This document shows, piece after piece, positions 7,476 to 16,058 of a DNA stretch of 33,963 nt. Made by a program: the position numbers and the translations under genes. Under the pieces are notes generated by a model. It saw only the letters and a list, made by a program, of their open reading frames with translations. It was not told the DNA's origin and did no database searches. Each line of letters starts with the position of its first letter. Position 1 is the stretch's first letter. The stretch comes from Merdiplasma sp964643295 (GTDB lineage: Bacteria; Bacillota; Clostridia; Lachnospirales; Lachnospiraceae): positions 1-33,963 of the forward strand of contig CAZXSN010000027.1 in assembly GCA_964643295.1 (NCBI GenBank), given 5' to 3'.

Positions 7476-8711
7476 TTAATAATTATCATCATAGTCATCG
7501 TGCCCGTAGCCGTCGTCCTTATCCTCGTCCTCGCCGTCATAATAGCCGTCATAGTCTCCATCAAAGTCAGAGTCTTCCCCGTCAAGATCTTCACTGAAGT
7601 CATAACTTTCAGTTTCCGCGTCGTCCAGGCGTTCATCGGCTTCAGCGTCGTAGTAGGCCCCGTCATCGCTCTCACCCGGCCCGCTTCTGAATCCTAAGTA
7701 ATCCTCTGCGTCCGGATCAAGGCCAAGATAGTATTCAAGCGTCGGAATGTCAAACCCAAAACCCTCATACAGGGAAGGATCCGCTTCCTCTTCCTCGCAG
7801 ACGGCTCCCCGCGCGATACTTACGATACAGTCACTATCCAGGATATCTCCAAACAGATGGCTGGAGTATTCATTGCAGGCGTCCAGATAGCGGATGATCC
7901 ATTTATCCTCCGGAACCTCCTCGCTCCCGGTTTCATCCCGAAACACCCGTTTCGCGTAGGCAGCGCAGAACTCCACATACATCCGGTGGTCAGCCTTTGT
8001 CACAACGTCCAGAGGCTCTCCCACGTAAGCGGGAGTCTCTCTTCCTTCGTCCGTGTCGAGAGCCTCCTCATCCTCATACCGGCCGGTTCTCGCATAGTCG
8101 ATCAGATTCTGGAGGATGCGAAGATGCTTCTTCTTCTCCTCTTTCCTGGAAACGCCGTATTCGGAAATGTTATAATAGGCTAAGGAGTCAAGCGTGTACT
8201 GCTCCCGGGTACCGATCGCCAGCACCTCATTCTTCCACGTTTCATACAGCTCCGCCCCGCTTTTCGCCTCCAGCGGCGCACGCTGCATACGCTGCAGCGC
8301 ACCATTCTCCAGGGGATCCTCCTGCGCCAAAACGAGATCAAACGTGGAAAACGAGTCGTCCACCATGAGTCTGGAAGAGTTTCTGGTGTTTTCCCTGTAA
8401 TCAAAAGTGAAAAACCTGATTTTTCCCCCCAGGTGCACGATCAGCAGCATTCTGTGGGGGAAGGATTTCGCGATCGCCTTGGCAAATTCCAGGACGGTAT
8501 AGTGTTTTTCCTCATGATTTTCCCGTATCGCCTCCACAATCAGGATTTCCTCGTCAGGATAGGGAAAGTCAAAAAGAAGACGGATATCCTTCAGATAGAC
8601 AGTCATTTTCCTTTTTTCGGCGGCTGTCAGGCCCGACTTGGCCAGGTAATCCTTCACCGTAAGATTGCTGCGCACCCGGAACTTCCGGGGAAAATTTAAA
8701 TAATCAACCAC
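7476..8711 (-). CDS. DUF4391 domain protein with an extreme acidic C-terminal tail
   Basis: Residues 1 to about 150 fit DUF4391: YLNFPRKFRVRSNLTVKDYL, then KDIRLLFDFPYPDEEILIVE, HRMLLIVHLGGKIRFFTFDY and MVDDSFSTFDL. The middle is helical with no motif I recognise. The last 65 residues hold 32 Asp/Glu (23 Asp), 9 Tyr and only two Lys/Arg, so the tail is very acidic and probably disordered. DUF4391 proteins often sit beside SNF2-type helicases and DNA methyltransferases in defence islands; their activity is unknown to me. The GTG start at 8711 is 4 nt after the helicase stop, and the ribosome site (GAGG) is formed by the last helicase codons, so the two are co-translated. Confidence 0.8.
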   Translation of the reverse strand: MVDYLNFPRKFRVRSNLTVKDYLAKSGLTAAEKRKMTVYLKDIRLLFDFPYPDEEILIVEAIRENHEEKHYTVLEFAKAIAKSFPHRMLLIVHLGGKIRFFTFDYRENTRNSSRLMVDDSFSTFDLVLAQEDPLENGALQRMQRAPLEAKSGAELYETWKNEVLAIGTREQYTLDSLAYYNISEYGVSRKEEKKKHLRILQNLIDYARTGRYEDEEALDTDEGRETPAYVGEPLDVVTKADHRMYVEFCAAYAKRVFRDETGSEEVPEDKWIIRYLDACNEYSSHLFGDILDSDCIVSIARGAVCEEEEADPSLYEGFGFDIPTLEYYLGLDPDAEDYLGFRSGPGESDDGAYYDAEADERLDDAETESYDFSEDLDGEDSDFDGDYDGYYDGEDEDKDDGYGHDDYDDNY

Positions 8712-8715
8712 TGTC

Positions 8716-11700
8716 TTACCTCACCGCGAGGAAGCTGACGAGCTCAAAATCGTCAACCCCTTTGAAATTGTCAGAAAGCAGGGATGTGTTTCCCGGCTTG
8801 AATACAGAATCCATTGTACTTGTTTCATTTACCCGGATAATCGAATCGACCGCGACCGTAAGAAGGCGGGAGATCCTTCTCATGAACCTCCCATTCGCTG
8901 TCTCCTTATTAAACTCCCCGCAAAGCTCTACGTCCGGGAGGCTTTTTCCCTTGCAGAGCTTTCTCATGACATCCAGTATCTCCTTCGGGTGATTGTGATC
9001 GGCGATGACTTTCCCGTCTATGCCGACATAGACCAGGTAATAGGGATACAGCTGATTCTGGTTTTCGATCTTTAATTTCGCGTTTACGTTCTTCAGCGTA
9101 AAGATGACCCCGGGCTTCGCTCCCCTAACAACCGCGTGAATGCCGGGGGGCAAACGGTCCAGGTCGCCATGGTCCCTTCGATAGGTAAGATAATCCAGGC
9201 GAAAGTCGTTAAGCCCCAGATCCGTAATGGAGATCCCTTCCGTCATCTCCTCTAAGTCCACGACCTCCTCCTGCAGTCTCCTTAACTGTGTGCGCCGGTA
9301 TTCCAGGTCCCCTGTCTCATCCATGTTGATGGGATCATCATCGCCGGTGGCCGTCATGATGGTGATGCGCATCTTCTCCTCCACCCGCGCTTTCAGGTCG
9401 AGGTAGGTATCGAGGCTTACGTCAGGCCAGTAGTTCACGAGCTGAATGCGCTCGTTCTTGCTGCCGATACGGTCAATTCGCCCGAACCGCTGAATAATGC
9501 GCACCGGGTTCCAGTGGATGTCATAGTTGATACAGTAATCGCAGTCCTGGAGGTTTTGCCCCTCTGAGATACAGTCCGTGGCGATCAGGATATCAATCTG
9601 CGCTTTTCCGTTCTCATACAGGTACTCCACGTTGCTGGAGGCCGGGGAAAAGCTCCTTAAGATATGGGTGATTTCCCTGGGACCCTTAGGGATCGTTGTC
9701 CTCCCCGACGCGCTGCCCCCGGTGATCAGAGCGGTGTTCAACCCTAAGTTTTCCTTCGCGAAGCGGCTGACATGCTCATAAAGATATTCCGCGGTATCGG
9801 CGAAGGCCGTAAAAATCAGGATTTTGCTGTTTCCCGGGTTGACCGGGTGGCGCACCTTGTCACAGATACACGAGAGCAGATCGCTCAGCTTATTGTCATA
9901 CTCATAGGTAATGAGCTTTACCTTGTTAATCAGATCCTCCAGAATTGGTATGTCAAGATCCATGTCTCTCTTCCAGGATGCACAGTCCATATCCCTTAAG
10001 TCTATCTTTATCTTTTTACTGGTTATAAAGAACTCGCTGTTCTGGTCATCTTCGTCAAAATCCGCGGCCTCTTTTGAAAAGCTGAAATCCTCCTCCATCA
10101 TCATGGAACCATCGGACTCCTCCCTCATCTGGACAGAGCTGGAGAGAAACTCCCCTACCAGGCGGGATGTCTTCACCATGCGGTCATGGATTCGCTGCAG
10201 CGTCAAAAGGAACGAATGCGCGGAGCTTTCCAGCCGTTTCAGGAGGTTGGTGCTCATCAGGCACTGCAGTCCGGCCTCACGGGCAAACACAGAGGCCTTC
10301 GTCTCCTTCTCAGACATGTACTTGAACAGTTTGTCAGGGTAAACAAACTGCATGGGCGTATAAATCGAAAGCTGCAGACTGTTGAGCATTGCATACACGC
10401 CGCCGTAGGAGATCACGTCCAGAAGATTCGTCAGCACCGGACGCCGGGAAATGGGCCTCATCCTTTCCGGGAAGGATCCGATCTCCGTCAGGTCATAAAA
10501 CTGACGCAGATGTCTCCGGGAACGGGCAATCGTGACGCTGTCCAGCACTTCGATGAAATCAAAGCTCAGCCGCGAGAGGAGATTCTGAGTCGTGCGCTCC
10601 TCTTCCGGCAGTCTGGCCCATTCGTTATAGGCCTGCTGCGCCCGGCGAAATACGTCGTCCACACTGGTCCTGATATTGAGTTTCCCTTTCCACCTGGAGG
10701 CATCTCCCTCATAGGCAAGAGCCAGCTGGTTGCGCAGGTCGTGAAAACGGTTGTTCACAGGCGTAGCGGAGAGCATCAGCACTTTTGTCTGAATCCCCGG
10801 CTTGATGATGCGGTTTAAAAGGACCTCATAGCGGTTTTCCTTATCTTTTTTCTTGTTGGCCGTATTCACGCCGTTGCGGAAGTTGTGGCTTTCATCGATC
10901 ACCACCAGGTCATAATTTCCCCAGTTAATGCTCTCAATGGGCAGACCGATGACCGTGTCGCCGCTTTTCCTGGAAAGATCCGTGTGATACAAAACATCAT
11001 AGCGAAGACGGTCCTCTGCTAGCGGATTGCTGAGCAGATTTCCGCGGAAAGTCATCCAGTTCTCGCTCAGCTTCTTGGGGCAGAGAACCAGCACATTTTT
11101 ATTCCGCCCTTCATAATATTTTATCACCGCCAGCGCGGTGAAGGTTTTGCCTAAGCCTACGCTGTCCGCCAGGATGCAGCCGTTAAACTGGTCCAGCCGG
11201 TTGATAATCGTTAAAGCGGCATCCTTCTGGAAGTTGTAGAGCTTGTTCCAGATGACGCTTTCCTTAAAGCCCGTCGCCTCGTTTGCCAGGTCATAACTGG
11301 ACACATCCTCCAGAAAGTCACTAAAGACGCTGCAGACTGTCAGAAAATAGATCATCTCCGGCGCGTTCTCCTCGTAGGCTGCGGAGATCATCTCCAGGAC
11401 TTCCTGCGTGACATCCCTCACCTTTTTCCTGTCACTCCAGATCGAATTAAAGACTTTCAGAAACTCAGCGCTGGCGGGATTCTCCATCCTGGCGACGACG
11501 TTGGTCAGATACTCCCCCTGTCCGCTGCCTAAATTGACCGTGGTAAAGGAATTCACCGGAGAATAGACATAGGACTCCTCCTTATCATCCACGACCACGA
11601 AGCCTTCCATCTTCCTGCTGGTGATGTTGGACCGAAACCGCACCTTTTCACGGACCCACGCTGCGCATTCCCGGGCGATCGCCTCCTGCTTGAGTTCGTT

Positions 11701-12063
11701 TCTTAAGTGCAGTTCGAATTCGGTTCCATAGAGACTCTTTTCCCGTTTCCTCTTGGTGATGGAAAATTTCCTCGGCTGTCCCGCTTTCTCCGGCAGAAAA
11801 GACGGAGAGGTGAAAAGAAAGCGCACTTCCCCGCACGACTCAAGCTGTTTCCTAAGTTCCTCAAACGCGTACATGGAAAAGCATGCGGAGGCGATGGAAA
11901 CCCGGCTCCCCTTCGCAATCTTTTCCACGAGATCGTTTTTGACAAACTTACTGCTGTTATCAAAAATTTCCAAAAGAGATTTCTCCTTATCAGCTGAATA
12001 CTTCAGATCCTTACGGCCTGATTGAGGACTGTTAAATAGGTTTCGATAGCTGTCGCCAGCCAT
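8716..12063 (-). CDS. SNF2-type DEAD/DEAH helicase with degenerate PLD-like N-terminal domain
   Basis: The 1115-residue protein has a PLD-nuclease-like N-terminal region (about 30-195), as in phage-defence helicases. The expected HxK catalytic motif is not seen: the equivalent stretch is SRKMEGFVVVDD followed by SPVNSFTTVNLG, so the domain is likely non-catalytic. The helicase core is complete: ADSVGLGKTFTAL (299-311), DESH (390-393), LSATPVNN (431-438), LIATDCISEGQNLQ (826-839) and QRFGRIDR (858-865). It should be an ATP-dependent DNA translocase. The ATG at 12063 has no strong ribosome site, and an in-frame TGA lies about 35 nt upstream, so it may once have followed another gene. It forms a tight pair with DUF4391. 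It could be a BREX accessory helicase (BrxH-like) or part of a separate system. Confidence 0.88.
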   Translation of the reverse strand: MAGDSYRNLFNSPQSGRKDLKYSADKEKSLLEIFDNSSKFVKNDLVEKIAKGSRVSIASACFSMYAFEELRKQLESCGEVRFLFTSPSFLPEKAGQPRKFSITKRKREKSLYGTEFELHLRNELKQEAIARECAAWVREKVRFRSNITSRKMEGFVVVDDKEESYVYSPVNSFTTVNLGSGQGEYLTNVVARMENPASAEFLKVFNSIWSDRKKVRDVTQEVLEMISAAYEENAPEMIYFLTVCSVFSDFLEDVSSYDLANEATGFKESVIWNKLYNFQKDAALTIINRLDQFNGCILADSVGLGKTFTALAVIKYYEGRNKNVLVLCPKKLSENWMTFRGNLLSNPLAEDRLRYDVLYHTDLSRKSGDTVIGLPIESINWGNYDLVVIDESHNFRNGVNTANKKKDKENRYEVLLNRIIKPGIQTKVLMLSATPVNNRFHDLRNQLALAYEGDASRWKGKLNIRTSVDDVFRRAQQAYNEWARLPEEERTTQNLLSRLSFDFIEVLDSVTIARSRRHLRQFYDLTEIGSFPERMRPISRRPVLTNLLDVISYGGVYAMLNSLQLSIYTPMQFVYPDKLFKYMSEKETKASVFAREAGLQCLMSTNLLKRLESSAHSFLLTLQRIHDRMVKTSRLVGEFLSSSVQMREESDGSMMMEEDFSFSKEAADFDEDDQNSEFFITSKKIKIDLRDMDCASWKRDMDLDIPILEDLINKVKLITYEYDNKLSDLLSCICDKVRHPVNPGNSKILIFTAFADTAEYLYEHVSRFAKENLGLNTALITGGSASGRTTIPKGPREITHILRSFSPASSNVEYLYENGKAQIDILIATDCISEGQNLQDCDYCINYDIHWNPVRIIQRFGRIDRIGSKNERIQLVNYWPDVSLDTYLDLKARVEEKMRITIMTATGDDDPINMDETGDLEYRRTQLRRLQEEVVDLEEMTEGISITDLGLNDFRLDYLTYRRDHGDLDRLPPGIHAVVRGAKPGVIFTLKNVNAKLKIENQNQLYPYYLVYVGIDGKVIADHNHPKEILDVMRKLCKGKSLPDVELCGEFNKETANGRFMRRISRLLTVAVDSIIRVNETSTMDSVFKPGNTSLLSDNFKGVDDFELVSFLAVR

Positions 12064-13528
12064 GTGGATGCGAATGGATTTCTTAAGTTTCCATAGCTGT
12101 CAGGGTTACGCACTGACTCTAAAGGAAAAGCCTTCCCATCCTTCTTCAAAGCTTGGGACCTTCCAGCCTTCTTGCCTTCCGGTCTTCAGACATTCAGTCC
12201 TTTTTACCTTACCCCTTCTGCCCTTTCCCGCACAAAGCCGGGCAGGAGTGACCTCGCCAAACGAAGCCCAGGGGTAAGAGTCCCTGTCCGTGAAAGGTTC
12301 CATCTGACCCTGAAGGTCCATGCCGCGAAGGCTGGTCTTGCAAAACTCACGCAAGAACGTCACACGGAAAGTCCCCGCTCCCGCTTTGGTTCTTTCCCTT
12401 AGGGCCTTTTGGTTCGTCAGACGGGCCATCAGCCGAAAGGGAAAGAAAAGAAAGGCCGGCTATAAAAATGAACGATCCAGGCTGGTTTCAGGAAATGTTT
12501 CACATGCGACATTTCCTTTCGGGATGAGGAACGAGCATCCGACGATTGGCAGAACCAGAACAAGGAAAAATGTTCATCCCATCTATCTTATACGAAAGAA
12601 GCCTTAAGTGCAAGACCCAGTTGAAATTTTCTTCAATTTGCCGCTTAATTTTCCAAAGATTTTTAAGCGGGATAACGGAACGTATGTTTGCAATCGTTGC
12701 AGCAGGCGGTTTTTGGGAGAATCTGTCGAAGCAGGGTATCTTCCAGGCAGGGATTCCTAAAGGTGGAACCTGTTCTGACGGCGGCGGGAAGCGCCGAAAA
12801 GCGGGACAAGCTTAATTATCTGTCTCTCAACTGGCCCATCCGGAAAGCTTCTCTTCCGCAGACTTTAGAATCGTAAAATCTTTTCACCATGCGCACAGAA
12901 GCTGGCTCTAAGCTTCCCAGATCATCAGGTAGCATGATTCGTCCCCCGCCAGCCGCCTCAGCCTGGAAAAAAGTCCCTGGCATTCACAGCCCGGCACATC
13001 TTCCTGTTAGGCAGCACAAGCGTGGAAGGATCCTTATCTCCCGCAGTTATTGCAAAATTTGCAACAACTGACTCTCGCCCCATGCTTCCTCTTAAGATAC
13101 GTCATCTCTTATCGCCCTTTTGTATGCACTGGCAGAGTGGATGGATGTGGGGATGTATCTCTCTAAAGAAGCGCGGAAGGTCATGGATCAGCAGATGGAT
13201 ACATATATATGTTCGGCTGAGTGTACTTCGATGCGGGGAGACCCAGTGCAGGAACAAATGGTCTCCCATTCACCGGACAGACAGCATAGGATGGTCAAGA
13301 ATGTTCACTTTTGATGCTCCCATCCTCTCAATCAGTCACTTAGCCAGTCATACACCAGCTTGTCTTCATGGCAACAGAAGCTTTTACGGTTACTACTACA
13401 GACAGGCGCAGCGAACTACTCTGTCCCTATCTGGTTCCTGGCTTTTGCTCAAAATGTAAGTGCTTACACCCTTCCCGGAAATACCGCATTAGACTCCTTA
13501 CAGGAGCCTTGCCGTTATCCGCATCCTG
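12064..13528. other. Intergenic region upstream of the helicase and the XRE regulator
   Basis: About 1.46 kb contain only short frames without convincing starts or known motifs. I see an inverted repeat AGGAAATGT/ACATTTCCT (12490-12498 and 12509-12517) and another CCGCTTAA/TTAAGCGG (12641-12648 and 12663-12670). A 64-codon plus frame at 13120-13314 (MYALAEWMDVGMYLSKEA...) has coding-like composition but is not recognised. The stretch is probably decayed accessory DNA. Confidence 0.35.
13401..13409 (+). repeat. GACAGGCGC repeat, copy 1
   Basis: One of three identical 9-mers around the small regulator gene (13401, 13531 and 13931), all on the plus strand. The second overlaps the -35 box, so they may be operator sites; this is inference. 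Confidence 0.3.
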
Positions 13529-13557
13529 TTGACAGGCGCCAGTATGTACCCTATAAT
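13529..13557 (+). promoter_or_regulatory. Perfect-consensus sigma-A promoter of the XRE gene
   Basis: TTGACA (13529-13534), 17 nt, TATAAT (13552-13557). A GGAGG ribosome site follows at 13568-13572, giving a very short leader of about 17 nt. The 9-mer GACAGGCGC overlaps the -35 box. Confidence 0.85.
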
Positions 13558-13580
13558 CAGCGAAAAAGGAGGGCCTTCTT

Positions 13581-13931
13581 ATGACAATTGGACAAAGGCT
13601 GACAGGATTCAGAAAAGAAAACGGCTTTCGGAACAGGAGGTTTTTTGCGGATTGTATGCAGGTTCCTGAGTCACTGATCAGAAGCTATGAAAGAGACGAA
13701 GAGAAACCCAGCCCTGAGTTTTTGCAGGCTGTTTGTGAAAAATTTCATGTATCGATGAATTCCCTGCTTGGTATCCAGGAAAACTACTATCTGCTTACAA
13801 GGCCGGAATATCGCCTCATCGAAAAATACCGGGAAGCGGATCCCACGGCACAATCTCTGGTCAGGTCTCTTTTAGACTATGCCCTCAGCCGTCCGGACAT
13901 CATGAAGGCTGAGACCACGAATCCTAAGTAG
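13581..13931 (+). CDS. XRE-family helix-turn-helix regulator
   Basis: The 116-residue protein has an N-terminal Cro/C1-type helix-turn-helix (about residues 4-60): IGQRLTGFRKENG, then FFADCMQVPESLIRSYERDE and the closing SPEFLQAVCEKFHVSMNSLL. The C-terminal part (YLLTRPEYRLIEKYREADP onward) is a short helical tail likely used for dimerisation. AAGGAGG lies eight nt before the ATG. It stands alone with a perfect sigma-A promoter, a sign of strong transcription unless repressed, and may repress itself through GACAGGCGC repeats. No partner toxin or phage genes are adjacent, so the regulated target is unknown. Confidence 0.85.
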   Translation: MTIGQRLTGFRKENGFRNRRFFADCMQVPESLIRSYERDEEKPSPEFLQAVCEKFHVSMNSLLGIQENYYLLTRPEYRLIEKYREADPTAQSLVRSLLDYALSRPDIMKAETTNPK

Positions 13932-14381
13932 ACAGGCGCTTCGGCTGTGATTCAAACCGGCAGTAAAGTCAACTCGTACTTATGGGTCTTTGTACAGCGC
14001 AGGAGAAGAGCCAGGGATCGAAAGGCTAAAAGAAAGGCGAAAATGTAATTCCGCGCTTTCATCCTGTCAACTGACAGGCAGACCGGTAAAGATTATTTAC
14101 GGGAGAGTAAGATCTTACTCTCCCGCGCACCTTTCTTTTCTCTCCTTTAAGCAGCGCCATCGCGCAGAAATTTCGTTCACAGGAAATCGCTTCGCTTCTT
14201 CCTTTTTTAACACATGCGGCTTAGAAGCGGCCAGTTTTCGTCTGCAGACGTTTCCGTATCCGTCAGTCACAAACGGAAAGTCCTCTCGCCAGCCCACATA
14301 AGACACCTTAAGACAGCTCAGTAACGTCCCGGAGGGAACATCCTACATCTACCTCCCGGTGTTTTTGCCATGCGACGCCGC
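13932..14381. other. Intergenic region after the XRE gene
   Basis: No gene is supported here. The third GACAGGCGC copy lies at 13931-13939 and a 26-bp perfect palindrome at 14100-14125. The rest is non-coding as far as I can see. Confidence 0.4.
14100..14125. terminator. 26-bp perfect palindrome, possible terminator
   Basis: CGGGAGAGTAA (14100-14110) pairs perfectly with TTACTCTCCCG (14115-14125) around GATC, and a pyrimidine-rich stretch (cctttcttttctctcc) follows on the plus strand. It lies between the plus-strand XRE gene and the minus-strand catabolic cluster, so it could end convergent transcripts. The lack of a clean T run keeps this tentative. Confidence 0.45.
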
Positions 14382-14888
14382 TTACCGCAAAATCGCGCTG
14401 AGCGCGTACAAAAACGCCCAGATCAAAAGACCCACAGCCGAAATCTTGATGTACTTCCGGTAATCCGCTGTCAGTTTTTGAAGAGCGCGTCTGGTTCGCT
14501 TTCGGTCTTCCTCCGTCTCGTCCGTGATCCCGCTTTTTTCCCTCTGACGGTAAAATCTCCTCCTGGCAAACCAGATCGCTGACAGGCAGACCGGCAGGAT
14601 GACCAGTGCGGCGCACAGCCAGAACCAGAAGCCTGTCATGCACAGGTTGCCAAACAGATGTTTCCATCCAAGGTTTCTGTCATAGCGCAGAAAGGCATTG
14701 AGATCCACAGCCAGCATGGCGGCGGCCAGAATAAACTGACCGATAAAGAGAATCCTGCAGAAGATCGGCAGCACCGGTTCCTCATAGGTCTTCAGGATGG
14801 ATTTTTCCTTTTTCGTAAGCTGCCCGGGACTCTTTGGCTGGATCGCCTCAGATCCGGCTGTCTGCTCCTCTTCCTTTCTTCTGAACAT
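14382..14888 (-). CDS. Small multi-pass membrane protein, unknown function
   Basis: From the preferred ATG at 14888 (MFRRKEEEQTAG) the protein has about 168 residues. The frame is open further upstream, but the GGGAGAG ribosome site sits just before this ATG. After a charged cytoplasmic head come three hydrophobic stretches: around IFCRILFIGQFILAAAMLAV, around WFWLCAALVILPVCLSAIWF and at the C-terminus around AVGLLIWAFLYALSAIL. A charged loop rich in Arg, Glu and Lys separates the last two. I do not recognise the family. It is the last gene of the minus-strand catabolic cluster, 125 bp after the phloretin-hydrolase-like gene, and may be only loosely linked to it. Confidence 0.7.
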   Translation of the reverse strand: MFRRKEEEQTAGSEAIQPKSPGQLTKKEKSILKTYEEPVLPIFCRILFIGQFILAAAMLAVDLNAFLRYDRNLGWKHLFGNLCMTGFWFWLCAALVILPVCLSAIWFARRRFYRQREKSGITDETEEDRKRTRRALQKLTADYRKYIKISAVGLLIWAFLYALSAILR

Positions 14889-15013
14889 GAAACTCTCCCT
14901 TCCGCGCCGCCTTTCCCTGGGACTGTGAAAGCCAACTCTCCTTCCCGGTGCTGGTACCTTTCCGCGCAAAACCTGTTCGTTTCCCTTAATCTTTAAGTAT
15001 CCCCGCGATACGC

Positions 15014-15853
15014 TTAATCGGCATCCATCGGCTGATCGTGATACTCCTCATACAGATCGTTGATAAAATCCAGCAGATGATGCCATTCCAGCAGAGTATG
15101 ATAGGCAACCTTGCGCAGATAGTCCTCATCACAGTGTGTGCGCTCTTCTCTGATCAGTTTTCCGCCTTTCGCCGGTCTCCAGCCGATCCATTCCACCGAA
15201 CGTCTTTCAAAGCCGCCCTGCGCACACGGACGGATCTGCCCCAGTGTCAGATGGGCGCCCGGTTCATCAAAGCTTTCCCAGTCACTGGTGTCGCTCACGC
15301 TGCAGCCCGAAGCAGCAAGTTCCGCTTTTTTCTCCTCGGTCAAACCATAGTCTGCGAGAAGGAAAGGATGGCGGATGGTGTCATATTTTCTGTCCCCTTC
15401 CCCGAGATCCAGACTCTCCGTGGTATGGATGCCGTCGGATTTGTCTGTCCAGTTGACAAAATAGTGGTCCCAGTGATCCGCCGGATTCCAGATCTTATAG
15501 CGCAGATTTCCGTGCCCTAAAACCATGCTCTTCGAGTGTACGTTCAGCCAGTTCAGATACCAGAAGATCTTTTTTACCTCCACGGTTTCCGGGATTTTCA
15601 TGTAGGTGCAGATATACCCGCTCCCGTCCGGAAACATGCAGAAGCCGTTTTCCACCTTCTCATACTGGCCGACGGGCTTCAGCCAGTCCACGAAATGTTC
15701 CACGCTCACCGCGTCCTCCGCCTTCATCGGCGGACCAAAAATCCCGGCTTTTAAGTTTTCCGGCAGATCCCTCATGGGATACTCATAATAATACTTCGCA
15801 AGCGGCATCTTTTTTTCTTCCGGATATAGTTCCGGCAGTGTTGAATAGCTCAT
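15014..15853 (-). CDS. Phloretin hydrolase / DAPG hydrolase (PhlG)-family enzyme
   Basis: The 279-residue protein resembles the PhlG-type fold shared by bacterial 2,4-diacetylphloroglucinol hydrolase and Eubacterium ramulus phloretin hydrolase. These zinc enzymes cleave a C-C bond next to a phenolic ring. Visible candidate metal ligands are H127 or H130 in NPADHWDHYFVNW, E146 in HTTESLDLGE, and the H252-E256 pair in YHTLLEWHHL, which matches the HxxxE pattern known for PhlG. The length is typical. AAGGGAG lies eight nt before the ATG. The gene follows the ceramidase-like gene after 205 bp, which include a 14-bp-periodic repeat. Exact substrate is not predictable; phloretin-like dihydrochalcones, acylphloroglucinols or other beta-diketone phenols are candidates. 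Confidence 0.8.
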   Translation of the reverse strand: MSYSTLPELYPEEKKMPLAKYYYEYPMRDLPENLKAGIFGPPMKAEDAVSVEHFVDWLKPVGQYEKVENGFCMFPDGSGYICTYMKIPETVEVKKIFWYLNWLNVHSKSMVLGHGNLRYKIWNPADHWDHYFVNWTDKSDGIHTTESLDLGEGDRKYDTIRHPFLLADYGLTEEKKAELAASGCSVSDTSDWESFDEPGAHLTLGQIRPCAQGGFERRSVEWIGWRPAKGGKLIREERTHCDEDYLRKVAYHTLLEWHHLLDFINDLYEEYHDQPMDAD

Positions 15854-15933
15854 ACCGTTTCTCCCTTTCTTTGCCTGTCAAACGATGACTGCTGCTTTCC
15901 ATTCGATCATGCTTGATGCAGGGTACCTGATAT

Positions 15934-15995
15934 CTTCTTTAGCCCTTCTTTAGCTACGCTTCTTAAGCTGCGCTTCTTTAGTTTCACTTCTTCAG
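15934..15995. repeat. Five copies of a cttcttTag-type 9-mer, four at exact 14-bp spacing
   Basis: Copies start at 15934, 15945, 15959, 15973 and 15987 (cttctttag, cttctttag, cttcttaag, cttctttag, cttcttcag). The last four are 14 bp apart. On the minus strand the motif reads CTAAAGAAG. The array lies in the leader of the phloretin-hydrolase-like gene. Confidence 0.6.
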
Positions 15996-16058
15996 CCCTG
16001 TGCCTTTCAGTCGGCTTTTTTGTTCTTAGGAGTTGGAACAGCGGCAGCGTTGAAACAG

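Noticed and set aside
10200..10210. GCGTCAAAAGG match to the MITE terminal repeat
   Set aside because: It lies inside the intact helicase coding sequence with no second end or duplication, so it is a chance match.
12106..12429. 107-codon minus-strand frame upstream of the helicase
   Set aside because: No ribosome site, no known motif and low-complexity composition; the helicase frame starts separately.
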